Source: Melastoma dodecandrum (Eukaryota; Streptophyta; Magnoliopsida; Myrtales; Melastomataceae). Taken from it: a stretch of DNA of 64,000 nucleotides. The stretch is taken from contig JARUPY010000474.1 in the NCBI GenBank assembly GCA_029817715.1, positions 8,804,001-8,868,000 of the forward strand. Reading direction: 5' to 3'. Under the pieces are notes generated by a model. The model was not told where the DNA came from. It searched no databases and worked only from the letters and a program-made list of their open reading frames with translations. The translations under genes were made by a program, and so were the position numbers. Numbering within the stretch: the first letter of the stretch is position 1; every line of letters starts with the position of its first letter. Shown in pieces: positions 1 through 11,700 of this stretch.

Positions 1-208
1 TCACAGAAAAACTAGGAGAAAACGAATAAGATGAAGGGTACAATAGAAAATTTTAGGGTTTGTAAAAAAACCTCAAGAAATTCTTAAAATCAGATAATAG
101 GTAAAAATAACAATTGTCCTGCTTAGAAGTCCTAAGGCCTTATTTATACTAAAAAAGATAACCCTAATATTATAAAATCTAAAATATAATACTATGCTCC
201 TGCATCAC
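1..208 (-). repeat. Left arm of an inverted repeat pair (LTR-like)
   Basis: The reverse complement of this stretch matches 3732-3964 over its whole length, apart from about 22 extra bases in the right copy and scattered changes. In the orientation of the right copy it has a TATA-like AT-rich box and a leader running into pyrimidine-rich sequence, like the R/U5 part of a plant LTR. The outer end is cut by the window edge, so its true boundary is unknown. It could be one terminal inverted repeat of a 4-kb element, or one of two unrelated LTR fragments in opposite orientation. Confidence 0.7.
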
Positions 209-2199
209 AAGAATATATTGTTTACAAACAACGACATCCTTTTCAAGCATGGTGCCTGTAAGTGGACAAAGCAAACATAGTCTAGACCATATTTCTATTC
301 ATTTCACCAGCTTAATTTCATTGAATTTGTAAAAGCGGGATTCAAGGATAACAAGTACATTTATATTATGTGATAAGGCTTGGTTAATGCTTCAGATTTA
401 TTGAAATCCCATCCATAAATGAACAACCAATTGAAAATTTTGACTTAGCATTCAAAAGATGCCCTTACCTATATCAGTATTAGAACAATACTATTAGTAA
501 TATGTTGATTTTACTGGCCAAGTAGAAACAGACATTGTCAGATTTCTTTTGCTGAAAACATAACACCAAAAATTGTAGCCGACTTACATGGTACATGGCT
601 CCCAGACAAGATACATATCATAACCAGTGCACAGATAAGGTTTATTGAAAGAGTAATATTGTGGCTGACCATCATCACATTTGCGATTATCCACCTGCAC
701 CAAAAATTGTTGAAAGTGATCCCCAAGTGTTGCCAACAAAGGGTGTGAATGCACACGAGGGCATATAAACTTATTGCAAATTATACAAGTAATCTATGAC
801 TTAACAGAGTTAGAATCAGATTTTAGTCTTTTGATTTGGGAGCTTTCCATGCAAGGAGAAGAATCAACTTCAGGAGACCCATTGCCGCCAACTTTAAAGT
901 TGGGAAACAATTCCCTATCCCTAGCCGCAGACAATTCAATAGCCACCAGAACAGCATGTCGCAAGGGATGGCTATTCAACCGAAAAGATGCCTCTTTCGT
1001 CCACTGTAAAGGATATATAAACAAGAAACACTGGACCTTCTGTTCTTCAGATCAGGCAAAGAACAATTACGCTGTAGACACGCAGCCTTCCCATTTTCGC
1101 CCAAATCTGGAAAACGTTGGCATTGCCCAGCTATGCAATTATTACAAGCTTTGGCATTTCCATTGATTGTTTTAGTATGTTTAGAGTAAACTCGATCACA
1201 TGCACTGGCAATCACTTCATTAGTGAAGGGATCAACTATAACTGCAGCATTGACTACCTGCATATAGAAAATATAGCTTTTACAAATTTGGGTTAGAAAA
1301 TTAAATATAATCACTTACACAAGATTGAAAGACAGGCCATAATTAAGAATGTGGCAATATTGTATGGATGTGACACAAAGGCACATATTATAAGCATCCT
1401 AAAGTCTTATAAAAAATATTTTGAAATACCATGACACAATTAAAGACAGAGAATGATTTGACATACAAATGGACTTTTCTGTCTCCCAATGAGTGATGCT
1501 TTCTATCAAGGCATTTCCAAACCCTAAACACAGAATAAATTATGGTCAAGCCGTTGAAGGGTCAAGTTAATTACCAAACTATCCCCAGATGTTGCCAAAT
1601 CTATTGTATACTTCATGAAATGGAAAACTGTATCTGCTTCTTCGGCGCTGAACCCAGAAATCCCACCAATATTGCTGCTAAGATAGAGAAAATGAATGTG
1701 TCACCACAAGTATCTAGCAACCTGTTTTTTTCACAAATCAATTATAGATAACAATACCCATAACAAAAACCAAATAGACAAAACAACATCTTATCTCGGG
1801 GCCCAATGCCCAGAAAGCTGCCCATCCAAGAAACTTTTTCGAATCCGAAATTTTCGAAAGAACATAAAAATGTTATCTGAAACTTATTCACAGTACAAGT
1901 TCGTCATTGAATTCAGAAACTTGAATACTATTATAAAAAGGGAGGATGCTGGAGAGTGGTCCATGAAAACATACTACTTTGGAGGATGGTAAGAGGTAGC
2001 CCACAACTTGCATTGTGCTTCCCGCTCTTCCTTCGAGATTGCAGCATTTTCGCAAACCTGTAATGCATATGATTAGAAACCCACAATAAGGCAATGTTTC
2101 CTTGATAATCTCTTTTGTGCAAAACATTATTTCAACACCTTTCTACCTAGTCAACTCTTTCCCAAGTCTAAATTCCACAATGAATGTCAGTGTCTTCTA

Positions 2200-3731
2200 T
2201 ATGTGTGGAAGCTGTACTTGAAGTAACAGGAGGGGTGTTAGAACAAGAGATGCTTGAAAAGTCCCTTCGATTAACTGGCCTGTCAAATGAGTTGCAGACG
2301 TTGTCTAAAGAACTGTGTTCTATTAAAAAAGAGTGTTTTGGCACTGCAGGATCTTGACTAGAGGAATTTTTCAGGTGAAATTATCTATGGCAGTGAAGAA
2401 ACGCAAGGGACTTCTCCAAGACAGGGGGAACTTCAAACAACAAATGGAAGAGAACAATCCAGAAATTGAGCATTGAAAGAGCCAAATTCGGCTTATGGAA
2501 TCATCTTTTACTGAATGCAAAAAGCAGAGACAGTTTGGCCATTGATCTAAAAAAACGTAGAGCCTCTAGTCACAGATATAAATTGGAAGACATGAACTCA
2601 AAATTACCCAAATGGAGAAAGACAAACTTCTGGCAAGTCTGATAGAAGCCAAAGATAGTAATCGGCACTGTATCAGGTTCAGACAATCCAGAAATCATAG
2701 AGAATCCGGAGTGGCTTGCAAGATACCTTGTTGACTGTAAAAAATGCTAAGGAACATTCGGAACATGAGATGGTAAAAATGCAGGAAAAATCAGATATAG
2801 GTGGGATTTGGATGAAGTCAATCAAAATCCCACCTATATCTGATTTTTCCTGCATTTTTAATCCAAATCCCACCTATATCTAGTAAGATATATAGGTAAA
2901 AAGTGCAATTTGGATGAAGTCAATCCTAATCTAGAAAAGTTGCAGCATATCAGACAGAACTTCAACAGGGAGAGGAAAAGGCTAAAGTCTATTGGCAACT
3001 AAGCTATAACTACAACTCCAGGGGATTCATTATCAGCTGTCCAGGATGATTTTTTCAATCTATCAGAAAGTGAAGAGCGTTCTTGAAGGTTGTATTGCAC
3101 ACAAGGAGGAAGTGCAAACAATTCAAACATGTCATAGAAGGTCACAACTGGAGAAAAAAGTTGTTATAACTAGTGGAAAGGAAGCAGGGGATGTTGTCCA
3201 AGCTGCTGCAACGAAGCATCTAGCGGAGGTCAAAGATAGAATGCCGTCCCAGAAAAGAAAAATGGACGATGAATCATCAGAAACGGCAAATAATCTAGAT
3301 GCACAAACAATGTTGAAAGAAACATGCTGCGAAAGATAATCTGGTGAAGCAGAAAGAGAAATAGTAGATGTCCACCAGACTATTAAATCTCTTGGAGAAG
3401 CAATGCAATTTCCAAGCTAAAGAATGGATGTTAACAGATCTACAGGAGAAATAAAAAAATCGAGGAACAAGAATAACGTGTAATCAAGCAAAATATTAGA
3501 GGCTCATGCAACTATAATATCGATTGGAGATGCATCTGTTGAGCTTGAGAAGAAAGTCATTACTCAGCAGAACCACTACATGGAGTTTGCCAAAGCAGTT
3601 AGGAAAGATGCGCTAAAGCCGCAAGATGAAGCCCTATCAAAGGCAGGCAGTTGAGCTGCAAGATTCTTTGTCCCATATCAGACTATTGGATAGATAAGCA
3701 ACGTTCGCAAAAATTTGTTGTGATAATGAGA
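2200..3731 (+). pseudogene. Relic of a long coiled-coil protein gene, unrecognised
   Basis: Plus-strand reading gives short stretches rich in Glu, Lys, Leu and Gln, such as LEQEMLEKSLRLTGLSNELQ near 2240-2300 and HKEEVQTIQ near 3100. They are broken by frameshifts and stops, with the longest open stretch at 3046-3339. The composition suggests the rod of a coiled-coil protein (kinesin-, golgin- or myosin-tail-like). I cannot name the family. It lies between two parts of the TAD3-like gene and directly abuts the repeat arm at 3732, so it may be sequence captured and carried in by a transposable element. Confidence 0.45.
2775..2859. repeat. Perfect 35-bp hairpin with a 15-nt loop
   Basis: The bases at 2775-2809 and 2825-2859 are exact reverse complements over 35 bp, separated by 15 bases. 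The core reads CAGATATAGGTGGGATTT. The right arm is followed by a further partial copy of the CCAAATCCCACCTATATCT segment near 2861-2881, and the loop sequence GGATGAAGTCAATC recurs at about 2913-2926. This points to a local palindromic duplication of the surrounding coiled-coil relic. Transcribed RNA would fold into a long perfect stem. Confidence 0.9.
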
Positions 3732-3964
3732 GTGATGCAGGAGCATAATAATAATATTTTAGATTTTATAACATTAGGGGTATTTTGGGAATATCGCGTT
3801 ATATTTCTTTTTTAGTATAAATAAGGCTTTAGGGTTTCTAAGGAGAACAATTATTATTTTTACCTATTATATGATTTTTAAGAATTTCTTGAGGTTTTCT
3901 TACAAACCCTAGAATTTTCTATCATTCCCTTCATCCTATTCGTTTTCTCCTCATTCTTCCGTGA
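3732..3964 (+). repeat. Right arm of the inverted repeat pair, LTR-like leader
   Basis: This is the inverted match of 1-208. It contains a TATA-like box (TATAAATAAGG near 3819), then a leader running through TTCTTGAGG into pyrimidine-rich sequence. Downstream, at about 3988-4012, there is a sequence resembling a degenerate plant primer-binding site (ATCAGAGAGGCCGTCC). This favours an LTR origin over a simple terminal inverted repeat. The arm is about 25 bp longer than the left one because of one internal insertion near 3785-3805. Confidence 0.6.
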
Positions 3965-4777
3965 TTTATCATATTTCCGCTATGCTACTCCATCAGAGAG
4001 GCCGTCCTCTTTGAAGGAATGACAGTTCTTTCAAATGAAAACGCACAAGAAACAGCCAGATTATTTGCAGAGATACCATTTCCAATCCTAGAAACAAAGA
4101 TGATAGAACAGAACTTCTAATCAACAGAAAAATCGATGTAGGAACTTAACCCACTTTTGCTACAGAGGTACACAACTGGAAGGAGTTAATCAGATTCTTC
4201 ACACCTTCTGGTATTGCATCAATATCACCACTTTCAGGGGCTAGGCACAAGATTATAGATAGCTGGCATTCCCGTAAAAAAAGCGATAAAAAACTATTAG
4301 AAAAATAAAAAAGAACAGGACTTTTTCCAATTTTGGTAAAAGAAAACTCTTGCAAGCTTATCGACGAAGATCCCTGCATGCTAAACCTCCTTCAATGCCC
4401 TTCTTCTGTATCCGCCTTACATGGGATAGGTTTTCCAGCGGGGATATTCGATTCAACTGCCTAAAGAACCAACCGGAAAGCGAAAATTATCAAGAGCCTT
4501 GACAAGTGGTCCCAAAGGAACATTTCTAGGTACAATTGAGAATGCTATAATAATTTACAGAAAACAAAGCAAAACTAACCGAATAAGAGAGTTCACCATG
4601 CCAGGCTCAATCGTAGAAGTAATTACATTGACTGCTGAGATGAGAATAACCCAATAAAATTGCCTTGAGAGACGACAATACCAGTAGGCTGCTTGTCCGG
4701 GGACGGCCTTATGTTGCTGGGATGTGGAGAATCTCCCATTTGCTACCCCTTCGGGAACTATCAAAGCTATCTGCCAT

Positions 4778-5694
4778 CGATTAATTTCTGCAATCACATG
4801 GAAGGCGATAAGAAAAGACAAAAGGAGAAGAAATCCCTAGCGTAATTGATGGATGAGCAAGCAAACACGTGATAATCGAAGCCAACAAGCAAAGATGGGA
4901 GACCCAGTCATGGAATATCAGTAACTCTTTGTTATTCTGAGAAGAAGAAGTCAGTTTCGAGGCCAACAAACAAAAACCCCTCCGAGAGATTGGAGTCAGA
5001 CCAATTGCCAATCCTCAATTCTCCATAACCCAATTTCAAGAGGCATCCGCCCTGACAAGACACGCGGACAGTCAACCAACCTGCTGGTGCTGCTTCGATG
5101 GTCGGCCGGACGGCGGAAAAGGAATATATATATATTGGATTGAATTCTCCTCAAAATTTTGATTTTTAAGAACAACCCAATACTCACTCACTAATCTGTA
5201 TTTGTTTCAAAATATAACATTTTTGTAGGAACAGTGTTAAAATTCCCCATCAAAATTCTAAAACTATTAAATATTTGGAATTTTGATTTTATCTGTACGT
5301 ATAATAATAGGAGGTAATTTGTTGATAACCCAGAGAAAACCCAAAGCAGAAACGATTGAAGGATCGTCGTGATCATCGTCATCAATCAACATGTCGTAAT
5401 CGGGGTTGGACGGCCACTCATCCTCCCCATCCCAATTCCCTTCCCTTTGGTCTCATCGAAGTCCCAACTCCCTTCCCTCCCTTCTCGACGACCACTGTCA
5501 ACCATCGAACCGTTGAGCTTGCAATCCATCCCCTCCCGAAGTGATCCATCGTTGAGGTGTCCCTCCATGTCTTCGATTTGGGGTCTTTTTTATTTGTGGG
5601 TATATGCATATTAAGGAGCGATTTTGGGGTTTCTCGCCTTCAAATTTAGTGGGTTAGTGCTAGGTTCAGGGGAGGATTTTTTGGGTTGTCGGAT
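4778..5694. other. Intergenic region between TAD3-like and trihelix-like genes
   Basis: This is a head-to-head gap between the minus-strand TAD3 relic and the plus-strand trihelix-like gene, so it could once have been a bidirectional promoter. Short open frames overlap here on both strands (5356-5614) but show no family resemblance and are best read as 5' leader of the trihelix-like gene. A TA repeat occurs near 5126-5136. Confidence 0.5.
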
Positions 5695-6987
5695 ATGTCC
5701 GCTATTCCTCCAAGGAGGAAGAAATGGACGGAGGCTGAGGAAAAAGCTTTGCTTGATAAGTACCAGGATATGGTCTCCAATGGGAGCCTCGCTAAAATGA
5801 GAACCCGTGAGAAGAAGTTCCGCCCAATAGCTTATTACGTCAACTCTGTGTATCATATGGTTGATCCGGTGACTTACCCTTGGAGTTGGTCCTGGAAAGA
5901 TGTGTCCACCAAGGTACAGAACATGAGACATCAGTATTTACTCGTTAAGCAGAAGGTTCGGAGGCCAGCTGATACAGCCGTGAAGGATTCTGAGGGCATG
6001 GGCGAGGTGGAGGAGTTCGATTGGTTGGAGGGTCTCTCGCACTGGTCCAACTTCTTGAGGTATAAGGACGTGTTTGGGGATCTTCCCGTTGTTCTATGTG
6101 GTGGCGATGGTGGTGTCGGTAATCAGGTTGCAGCGGCTGTCGACGAGGCCGTGAATGGGGCAGAGGTGTTTAGTGGCACTGATTTTGAGCCGATTTGCCA
6201 ATTGGGTTATGGTGATGCTCAGATGTTTCTGGGATTTGAGTGTGAAGAGGATGATGGCGAGGGTGAGAATGGGAAGAATATTTCCAGTGGAGGGAAGGAT
6301 GGGGTAAAGGAGGATGGAAAATTGGGGTTTGTCGCTGAGGAGACGAGAAGAAAAGGCAAGTCAGTGAAGAGTCCAGAGAAGTGCAGCTGGGGGTTCGTGT
6401 CTAAGCAATTAGCGAGATTAAGGGACACAGAGGCCCGGTACGAGCAGAGGGAGAGGGAGAGGGAGCAAGAAAGGTTGAGAATGGAAGGATTGTTGATGGA
6501 ATTTGAGCAGGGATTGGAGAGGAAGCTGAAAGAGAGAGGAAGGGAAAAGGAGGAAAGCGAGAGTGCTACGGAGGCTGCGAGGAAGGAAGCAATGAGACAG
6601 TGGGAAGAAATTGGAAAGGACAGGGAAGATCGGGAAGTGCGCCGGAGAGAGGAACTGATGATGGAGGAGAAGGCATGGGAGGATCAAATGCATCGAAGGC
6701 GTTTGGAATGGAGGAATAGAATGGAGAATAGGTTGAATCAGCATAGGGCCGAGATGGATCAGATGAATACACGGATTCTTAATGAGCAACAGAATGTCGC
6801 TACTCAGCTATTTGGGATCATATCTCAGCTGTCTGGCCATACTTCTGGACTTTCTGCCCATCCCGGCACGAGCAGTCCCTATCTTTCACCGGTTATGCAG
6901 AGTTTGCACCATGTAAATGAAATACTGCATGGAGATGCTAGGGTCGATGATGACAATCAAGACGACCATTTCATTGTTGACGGGTGA
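5695..6987 (+). CDS. Trihelix/Myb-SANT-like putative DNA-binding protein
   Basis: This is a single uninterrupted frame of 430 residues, and I chose the ATG at 5695. An upstream in-frame TTG exists but is not a plant start. The N-terminus (KKWTEAEEKALLDKY, about residues 9-23) resembles the first helix of a Myb/SANT-like or trihelix domain. The domain continues through REKKFRPIA and WSWKDVSTKVQNMRHQYLL at about 60-90, a block typical of a conserved but poorly characterised plant family. The middle is acidic. About residues 235-375 are extremely rich in Arg and Glu (QREREREQERLRMEG) and predict a long coiled coil, probably for dimerisation. The tail is Ser/Gly/His-rich and ends in acidic DDDNQDDH. 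Function is inferred as nuclear DNA binding, and no target is known from sequence. No introns or lesions are seen. Confidence 0.8.
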   Translation: MSAIPPRRKKWTEAEEKALLDKYQDMVSNGSLAKMRTREKKFRPIAYYVNSVYHMVDPVTYPWSWSWKDVSTKVQNMRHQYLLVKQKVRRPADTAVKDSEGMGEVEEFDWLEGLSHWSNFLRYKDVFGDLPVVLCGGDGGVGNQVAAAVDEAVNGAEVFSGTDFEPICQLGYGDAQMFLGFECEEDDGEGENGKNISSGGKDGVKEDGKLGFVAEETRRKGKSVKSPEKCSWGFVSKQLARLRDTEARYEQREREREQERLRMEGLLMEFEQGLERKLKERGREKEESESATEAARKEAMRQWEEIGKDREDREVRRREELMMEEKAWEDQMHRRRLEWRNRMENRLNQHRAEMDQMNTRILNEQQNVATQLFGIISQLSGHTSGLSAHPGTSSPYLSPVMQSLHHVNEILHGDARVDDDNQDDHFIVDG

Positions 6988-8733
6988 TTCCACGAGAGGA
7001 TTCTACACTTGGATATTTACAGAAACTTACTGGGAACAACATTTGCGGTCAGACATTTCGACTGTACTTGAAAGGACAATGGATGCCTTCCCTTTTGTGC
7101 TCGTCATGAAGAATATGGGATGTATTTCCATTCGCTGTGGTCTAGGCCTTTGTCTAGGCGTGTATCCGAAAGTGTAATTCATTCTTATTTCTGTGATTTT
7201 GAAATTCGAGTTGATTTTGTGATACTCAACTGTCAAAAGTCGAAATGATATATTTCCGCTGCCCTATGATAACCGTGTATTGCAGCTGCTATTCTTGTTC
7301 TGAAACCAAAAAAATCCTGCGAGTATTTATTTTGTCAAACAGGTCAATAGTACACTGCCAACTGATTCGGATGACATATTTGAGTTGGTTCCTATCTTTT
7401 TGTTGAGTGATTTTCACACCAATTTGACTGATTTTCTCGTCAGGACTTTACTACTAATGAACTCACTTGTATCTTATTTTGGTGCTATATATTTCGATTA
7501 AGATACAAAAATCCACCGGGGTTTGTGAAATGAAGTTTTATTTAAAACTATTATCGCTTTGACGGATAGCAAAACTGATGTTGTATATTTGTATTAAAAA
7601 ATTTTGTAATAAAATTATAATTTTTAAAATAATGTTGATACGTCAGAACCGTCATATTATAAAATTTAGAGGAAAATTTTATTAGAAGTAATTTGTCGAG
7701 ATTCCAGTCCTCGATGGAATTTACAAAATTTAAATTGAGGCTTTTTTGTATTTTTAACGTCGCCCCCTATTTGCTGGGGTTCACTCATTCAAGACGTATC
7801 CAGCGCTACTAGATAATTTTTGTCAGACTTCTTCTCCCCGGAAGGACGGCTGAGTCCCGTCGGACGGAATTCGCTCTATGGGATCGTAGATCGTCCCTCC
7901 CGTGCCAGAAAGGTCGGTGGACGGGTGAACTCCTTTTTATCTCCTCAACGCATCTGTCCCGTTTCTCCGCCTTGCTTGTCTGTTGTTTGTGAAAATGCCA
8001 CCGAGAAAGTCAGCCTTTTTGTTTTCTTTTTGAAGCGTAGTTACATTGAGGATTGATGCTTAGCAGGGTTTAAATGCAATAGTGTTGGATTTTGTATCTC
8101 GTTTTGAGTGATGAATTGCCTATGAACTCAAACAGAAAAAAAATGCTGATTCATATTGGAACTTGTTTTTCATTCTTTTTATGTCCTACAGTTCGACACA
8201 GTGATATTTATTTCATTTCATCATTTCCCCAAGTCAATGCTTGACGAATGCCGCGGGTTGGGTTGGAGTCTGTTTTGGAATTTGGCATTTTGAAAGACAA
8301 TTTTTACTCTCACAAATTTTATCATTTTTACCCTAGACTATCACTTTCATACTGAGCAGGACCGCAAATTGTTTATGTTTTTCATAGAAATTGTGAAACT
8401 ATGCTTTCTGGGAAACAGAAGTTTTGAGATAAAGGTTTCTTCTATTTCTTTTAATCGGCCAAAAACTCCTCGTTTCGTAGAATTTGGAGAGTTGGCTAGG
8501 GGTGCAACTGTGAATGGAGTTGATTCTTTTAATCATTTGTAATGTGGGGAGGTCGTTTCATGGAAGCTGAAGATTTGGGGAAAAATCCAAGCGTTTCTAT
8601 ATTCATTTTAATCATACTTGTTATTTATTTTTATATTTCGAGCAACAGCTTTATGATGATGTATGCTGAGTTTCATGATAATTTGCAGGTTGATCTTGAA
8701 CTGTGAAGCCGTAGTATATCACGGCTATCCACT
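6988..8733. other. Intergenic: 3' UTR of trihelix-like gene and promoter/5' UTR of GATB
   Basis: This is AT-rich sequence without a convincing gene. The small open frame at 7820-8056 has no family resemblance and probably lies in the GATB 5' leader. A TTTGCAG acceptor-like site at about 8684-8690, just before the coding exon, suggests that the GATB transcript has a 5' UTR intron. Confidence 0.5.
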
Positions 8734-11700
8734 ATGGCCTCCCTCCTATGCAGAGGGATCCAGGCACCATTACTTAACTATGCAGCCAGTACATTATTTA
8801 GAAGAAATAGGACTACCTTTTACTGCGCAGTGCATGCTTCAAAGACTGGAACAGTGAAGCAAGAGACACAACAGCCTTCTCCAATCAAGTTCTCCCCACA
8901 CAGGAAGAATAAAGCCCTTGATGACATCCTCAAGGACTTTGAAGCGATAATTGGGATAGAGACTCATGTTCAGCTGTCCACACTCACCAAGGCATTCTGC
9001 GGTTGTCCTTACAATTATGGTTCTCAGCCGAACACTACAATATGTCCAGTTTGCGTGGGTTTGCCTGGCGCATTGCCTGTGCTGAATGCCAAAGTCATTG
9101 AATCTGCAGTCAAAATAGGCCTCGCTCTCAACTGCAAGCTATCTCTGAAATCAAAGTTTGATAGGAAGCAATACTTTTACCCTGACCTTCCAAAGGGGTA
9201 TCAAATATCGCAATTTGATGTTCCCATTGCTCAAGGTGGGTACCTAGACTTGGATATTCCACTGGAGTTTGGCGGTGGGCACAAAAGGTTTGGCATTACC
9301 AGAGTTCACATGGAAGAAGATGCTGGAAAGTTGCTTCATTCCGGAAATGGAAGTTACTCCCAGGAAATTACTTTTTCCATCTCTGCCTCCCCTCCCACCC
9401 CCACCCCCCACCAACAAAAGGGAATATGCTTGTTTAATTATTTCGCTCATATCAATTTTTATCTTAGGCTACGTTTCCTGGTTTGTTCTTCATTTATGAT
9501 ATTTCTTTCAGGAAACATTAGAATGCATCAATCCCGGTTTTAGCAATATGGACAAATCATGGTCATTCATCAGGCAATCGTTTGCATGGAGAAATAGTCT
9601 GATAAAGAACATTTTGGCCTGGGTGAATGTGCTATCAACCACATATGTAGTCTAAATAACAGTAAAAATACTCTTTATTTTGTTTATATTTGCCGTATTC
9701 TTTGATTTATACATATCATTGTTCGTTTAGAATGGAATGCGATGTGTGATGACTAAATTTATCTGCTTCTTTGGTACTTTTTCAAAATATGTTTAAGAGA
9801 CCATCTATTTTTTGTTAATGATGTTGGCTTAGATGAAATCTCTTTCTTATCTGATTTAATCTTCGGAAAGTGGCATCTTGTATCACACTTCTAATATTGC
9901 CATTGCAGTAGGCATTACTTTAGTTCTAGCCATTTTCATATAGATTCTCTGATATTAATTTGCAGGTTGATTTAAATAGAGCAGGAGTTCCCTTGCTTGA
10001 AATTGTTTCTGAGCCAGATATGAGAACTGGTATCGAAGCGGCAGAATATGTTGCCGAATTACAGAGGTTGGTCCGGTATCTGGGTGTTGGTAATGGCAAT
10101 ATGCAGGAAGGTTCACTTCGTTGTGATGTAAACATTTCAGTTCGGCCTATTGGGCAGCTTCAATTTGGTACAAAAGTATAGACACTCCTTCCTTTTGGCT
10201 TCCTTTGTTCCATACACAGTATTCATCCAAAATTGCTGATATTTTAATAGTAAGATGAGTTCCTGTTGTACGTTGATGTAAGATGCCTTCTCTTTTATTG
10301 TTTATGTGGACTGATTCGTCCATCTCTCATGATTGACTTCTTGCTGCTGTTATTTATTTTTATTTTTTTGACCTAGTCACAAATTGATCATTGTTCTATG
10401 GTTTTTGACAAAGTTGAAAAGCTAGTGGACCAACATAAGTATTTTCTTTGACCGAGTGAACAATAGTTGTATGTTTGGGTTTTATTTGATATTTGATGGC
10501 TGGTGTAAGAAATTGATCAAAACCATCCATGGCTTTTTGACAAAGCCAACAGGTCAACGGATATTTAATACTAGTGGCCGTACCTAATTCCCACTGTTGT
10601 CTCCTGCATGAATCACATTACTTTGTGTGTATACATGCACAAGTCTGTGCTTGTGGTCCAGGGGTGTTTGTTGTAAGCATAGTAATGATCCTTGTTAAGC
10701 TACCATGACTTTTTTTTAATATTGAAACTTTAAAATTCTTCACTGTAGCTATTTGTTTTGTTCTTATGCAGGTGGAGATAAAGAACCTTAACTCCTTTTC
10801 CTCAGTGAATCGAGCTATTGATTATGAGGTTTCAAGACAAGTTCAACTAATCAGTGAAGGCCAGGGAGCTGAAATTGTACAGGAAACTCGACTATGGGAA
10901 GAAGGCTCCCAAGTAATGATAGAACATACATTCTTCATCTTATTGTGTGAAAGGAATTGCCACATTCTTTCATGTTCTAACGGGATTATCTTTGTGGTGG
11001 GTTAGAAAACAATTACGATGAGGAAAAAGGAAGGACTCTCTGACTATCGCTACTTCCCAGAGCCAGACCTGCCAGAGGTCAATATCACCGAAGATTACAT
11101 TGATAGAGTTTGTGGTTCTTTGCCCGAACTTCCAGAAATGAAGCGCCGTAGGTACGAGGAGATGGGTCTGAGTATGCAGGATGTCCTTTTCCTCGCAAAT
11201 GATGTTAATGTGAGTGAATCAGCTCCAATAGCTATCTATTTCCTTCGTTTCATTTGTAACGCTGAAAGCGTGGTGCTTCTCTGTTGCATGTTCAATTATT
11301 GAATAATTACATCAATTGGAGGACAAGAAGCATTTGTCTCCTAGGCTTATATTAACGTCTTCTATTTATCAACATTGTGGTGAAGGATTTAGGAGATTTT
11401 TCATCGTCTTTTCAGATTTCTTATCCATTTAATTTAATTGCTGACTGGGGAATTGATGGTTTATCATTTCCTTTTCCCTCAATGGGTTAGCCTGTAAAAG
11501 TAAAATTAGTAGCTTGTTTGAGGAATAGTTTTAAAGATCTCTGTTCTGGAAGGCTTTCTTTTGTGCTGACAGTTGCTGCTATTTTGATGGTGTAGCGTGT
11601 CCAGAAATAGTTTTAAAGATGTCCGTTTTGGAAGACTTTCTTTCTTTCTGTTTTCTTTTATTTGGATAAGTGGAAGGCTTTCTTGTGTGCTGACAGTTGC

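Larger units (their letters stand above)
588..4777 (-). pseudogene. TAD3: tRNA-specific adenosine deaminase subunit TAD3-like, broken
   Basis: TAD3/ADAT3 is the non-catalytic partner of TAD2 in the enzyme that converts wobble A34 to inosine in tRNA. TAD3-like exons can be read on the minus strand. A likely start ATG lies at 4777, followed by KWEILHIP. ISPLENLSHVRRIQKK lies at about 4390-4465 and QLSIILCLAPES at about 4156-4265. SKEEREAQCKLWATSYHPP lies near 1960-2057. HPLRHAVLVAIE and AARDRELFPN lie within about 800-1257. The zinc-site exon ending in VWEPCTM lies at 588-694 and is followed by a GTAAGT donor. The deaminase continuation (CAM and the HYAVFRV-type C-terminus) is not found before the repeat at 1-208. 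A TA-dinucleotide expansion near 1020 shifts the frame before PLQWTKEA, and the first exon also loses frame after HIPAT. About 2 kb of foreign DNA sits between the second and third groups of exons. I therefore call it a pseudogene. The missing 3' exons could lie left of the window. Confidence 0.75.

Noticed and set aside
774..1166. Plus-strand open frame of 130 codons
   Set aside because: It is antisense to readable TAD3-like exons and has no family resemblance.
2679..2873. Minus-strand 64-codon frame
   Set aside because: It is generated by the hairpin duplication and is not a gene.
7820..8056. 78-codon plus-strand frame upstream of GATB
   Set aside because: No family resemblance was seen. 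It probably lies in the 5' leader or promoter.
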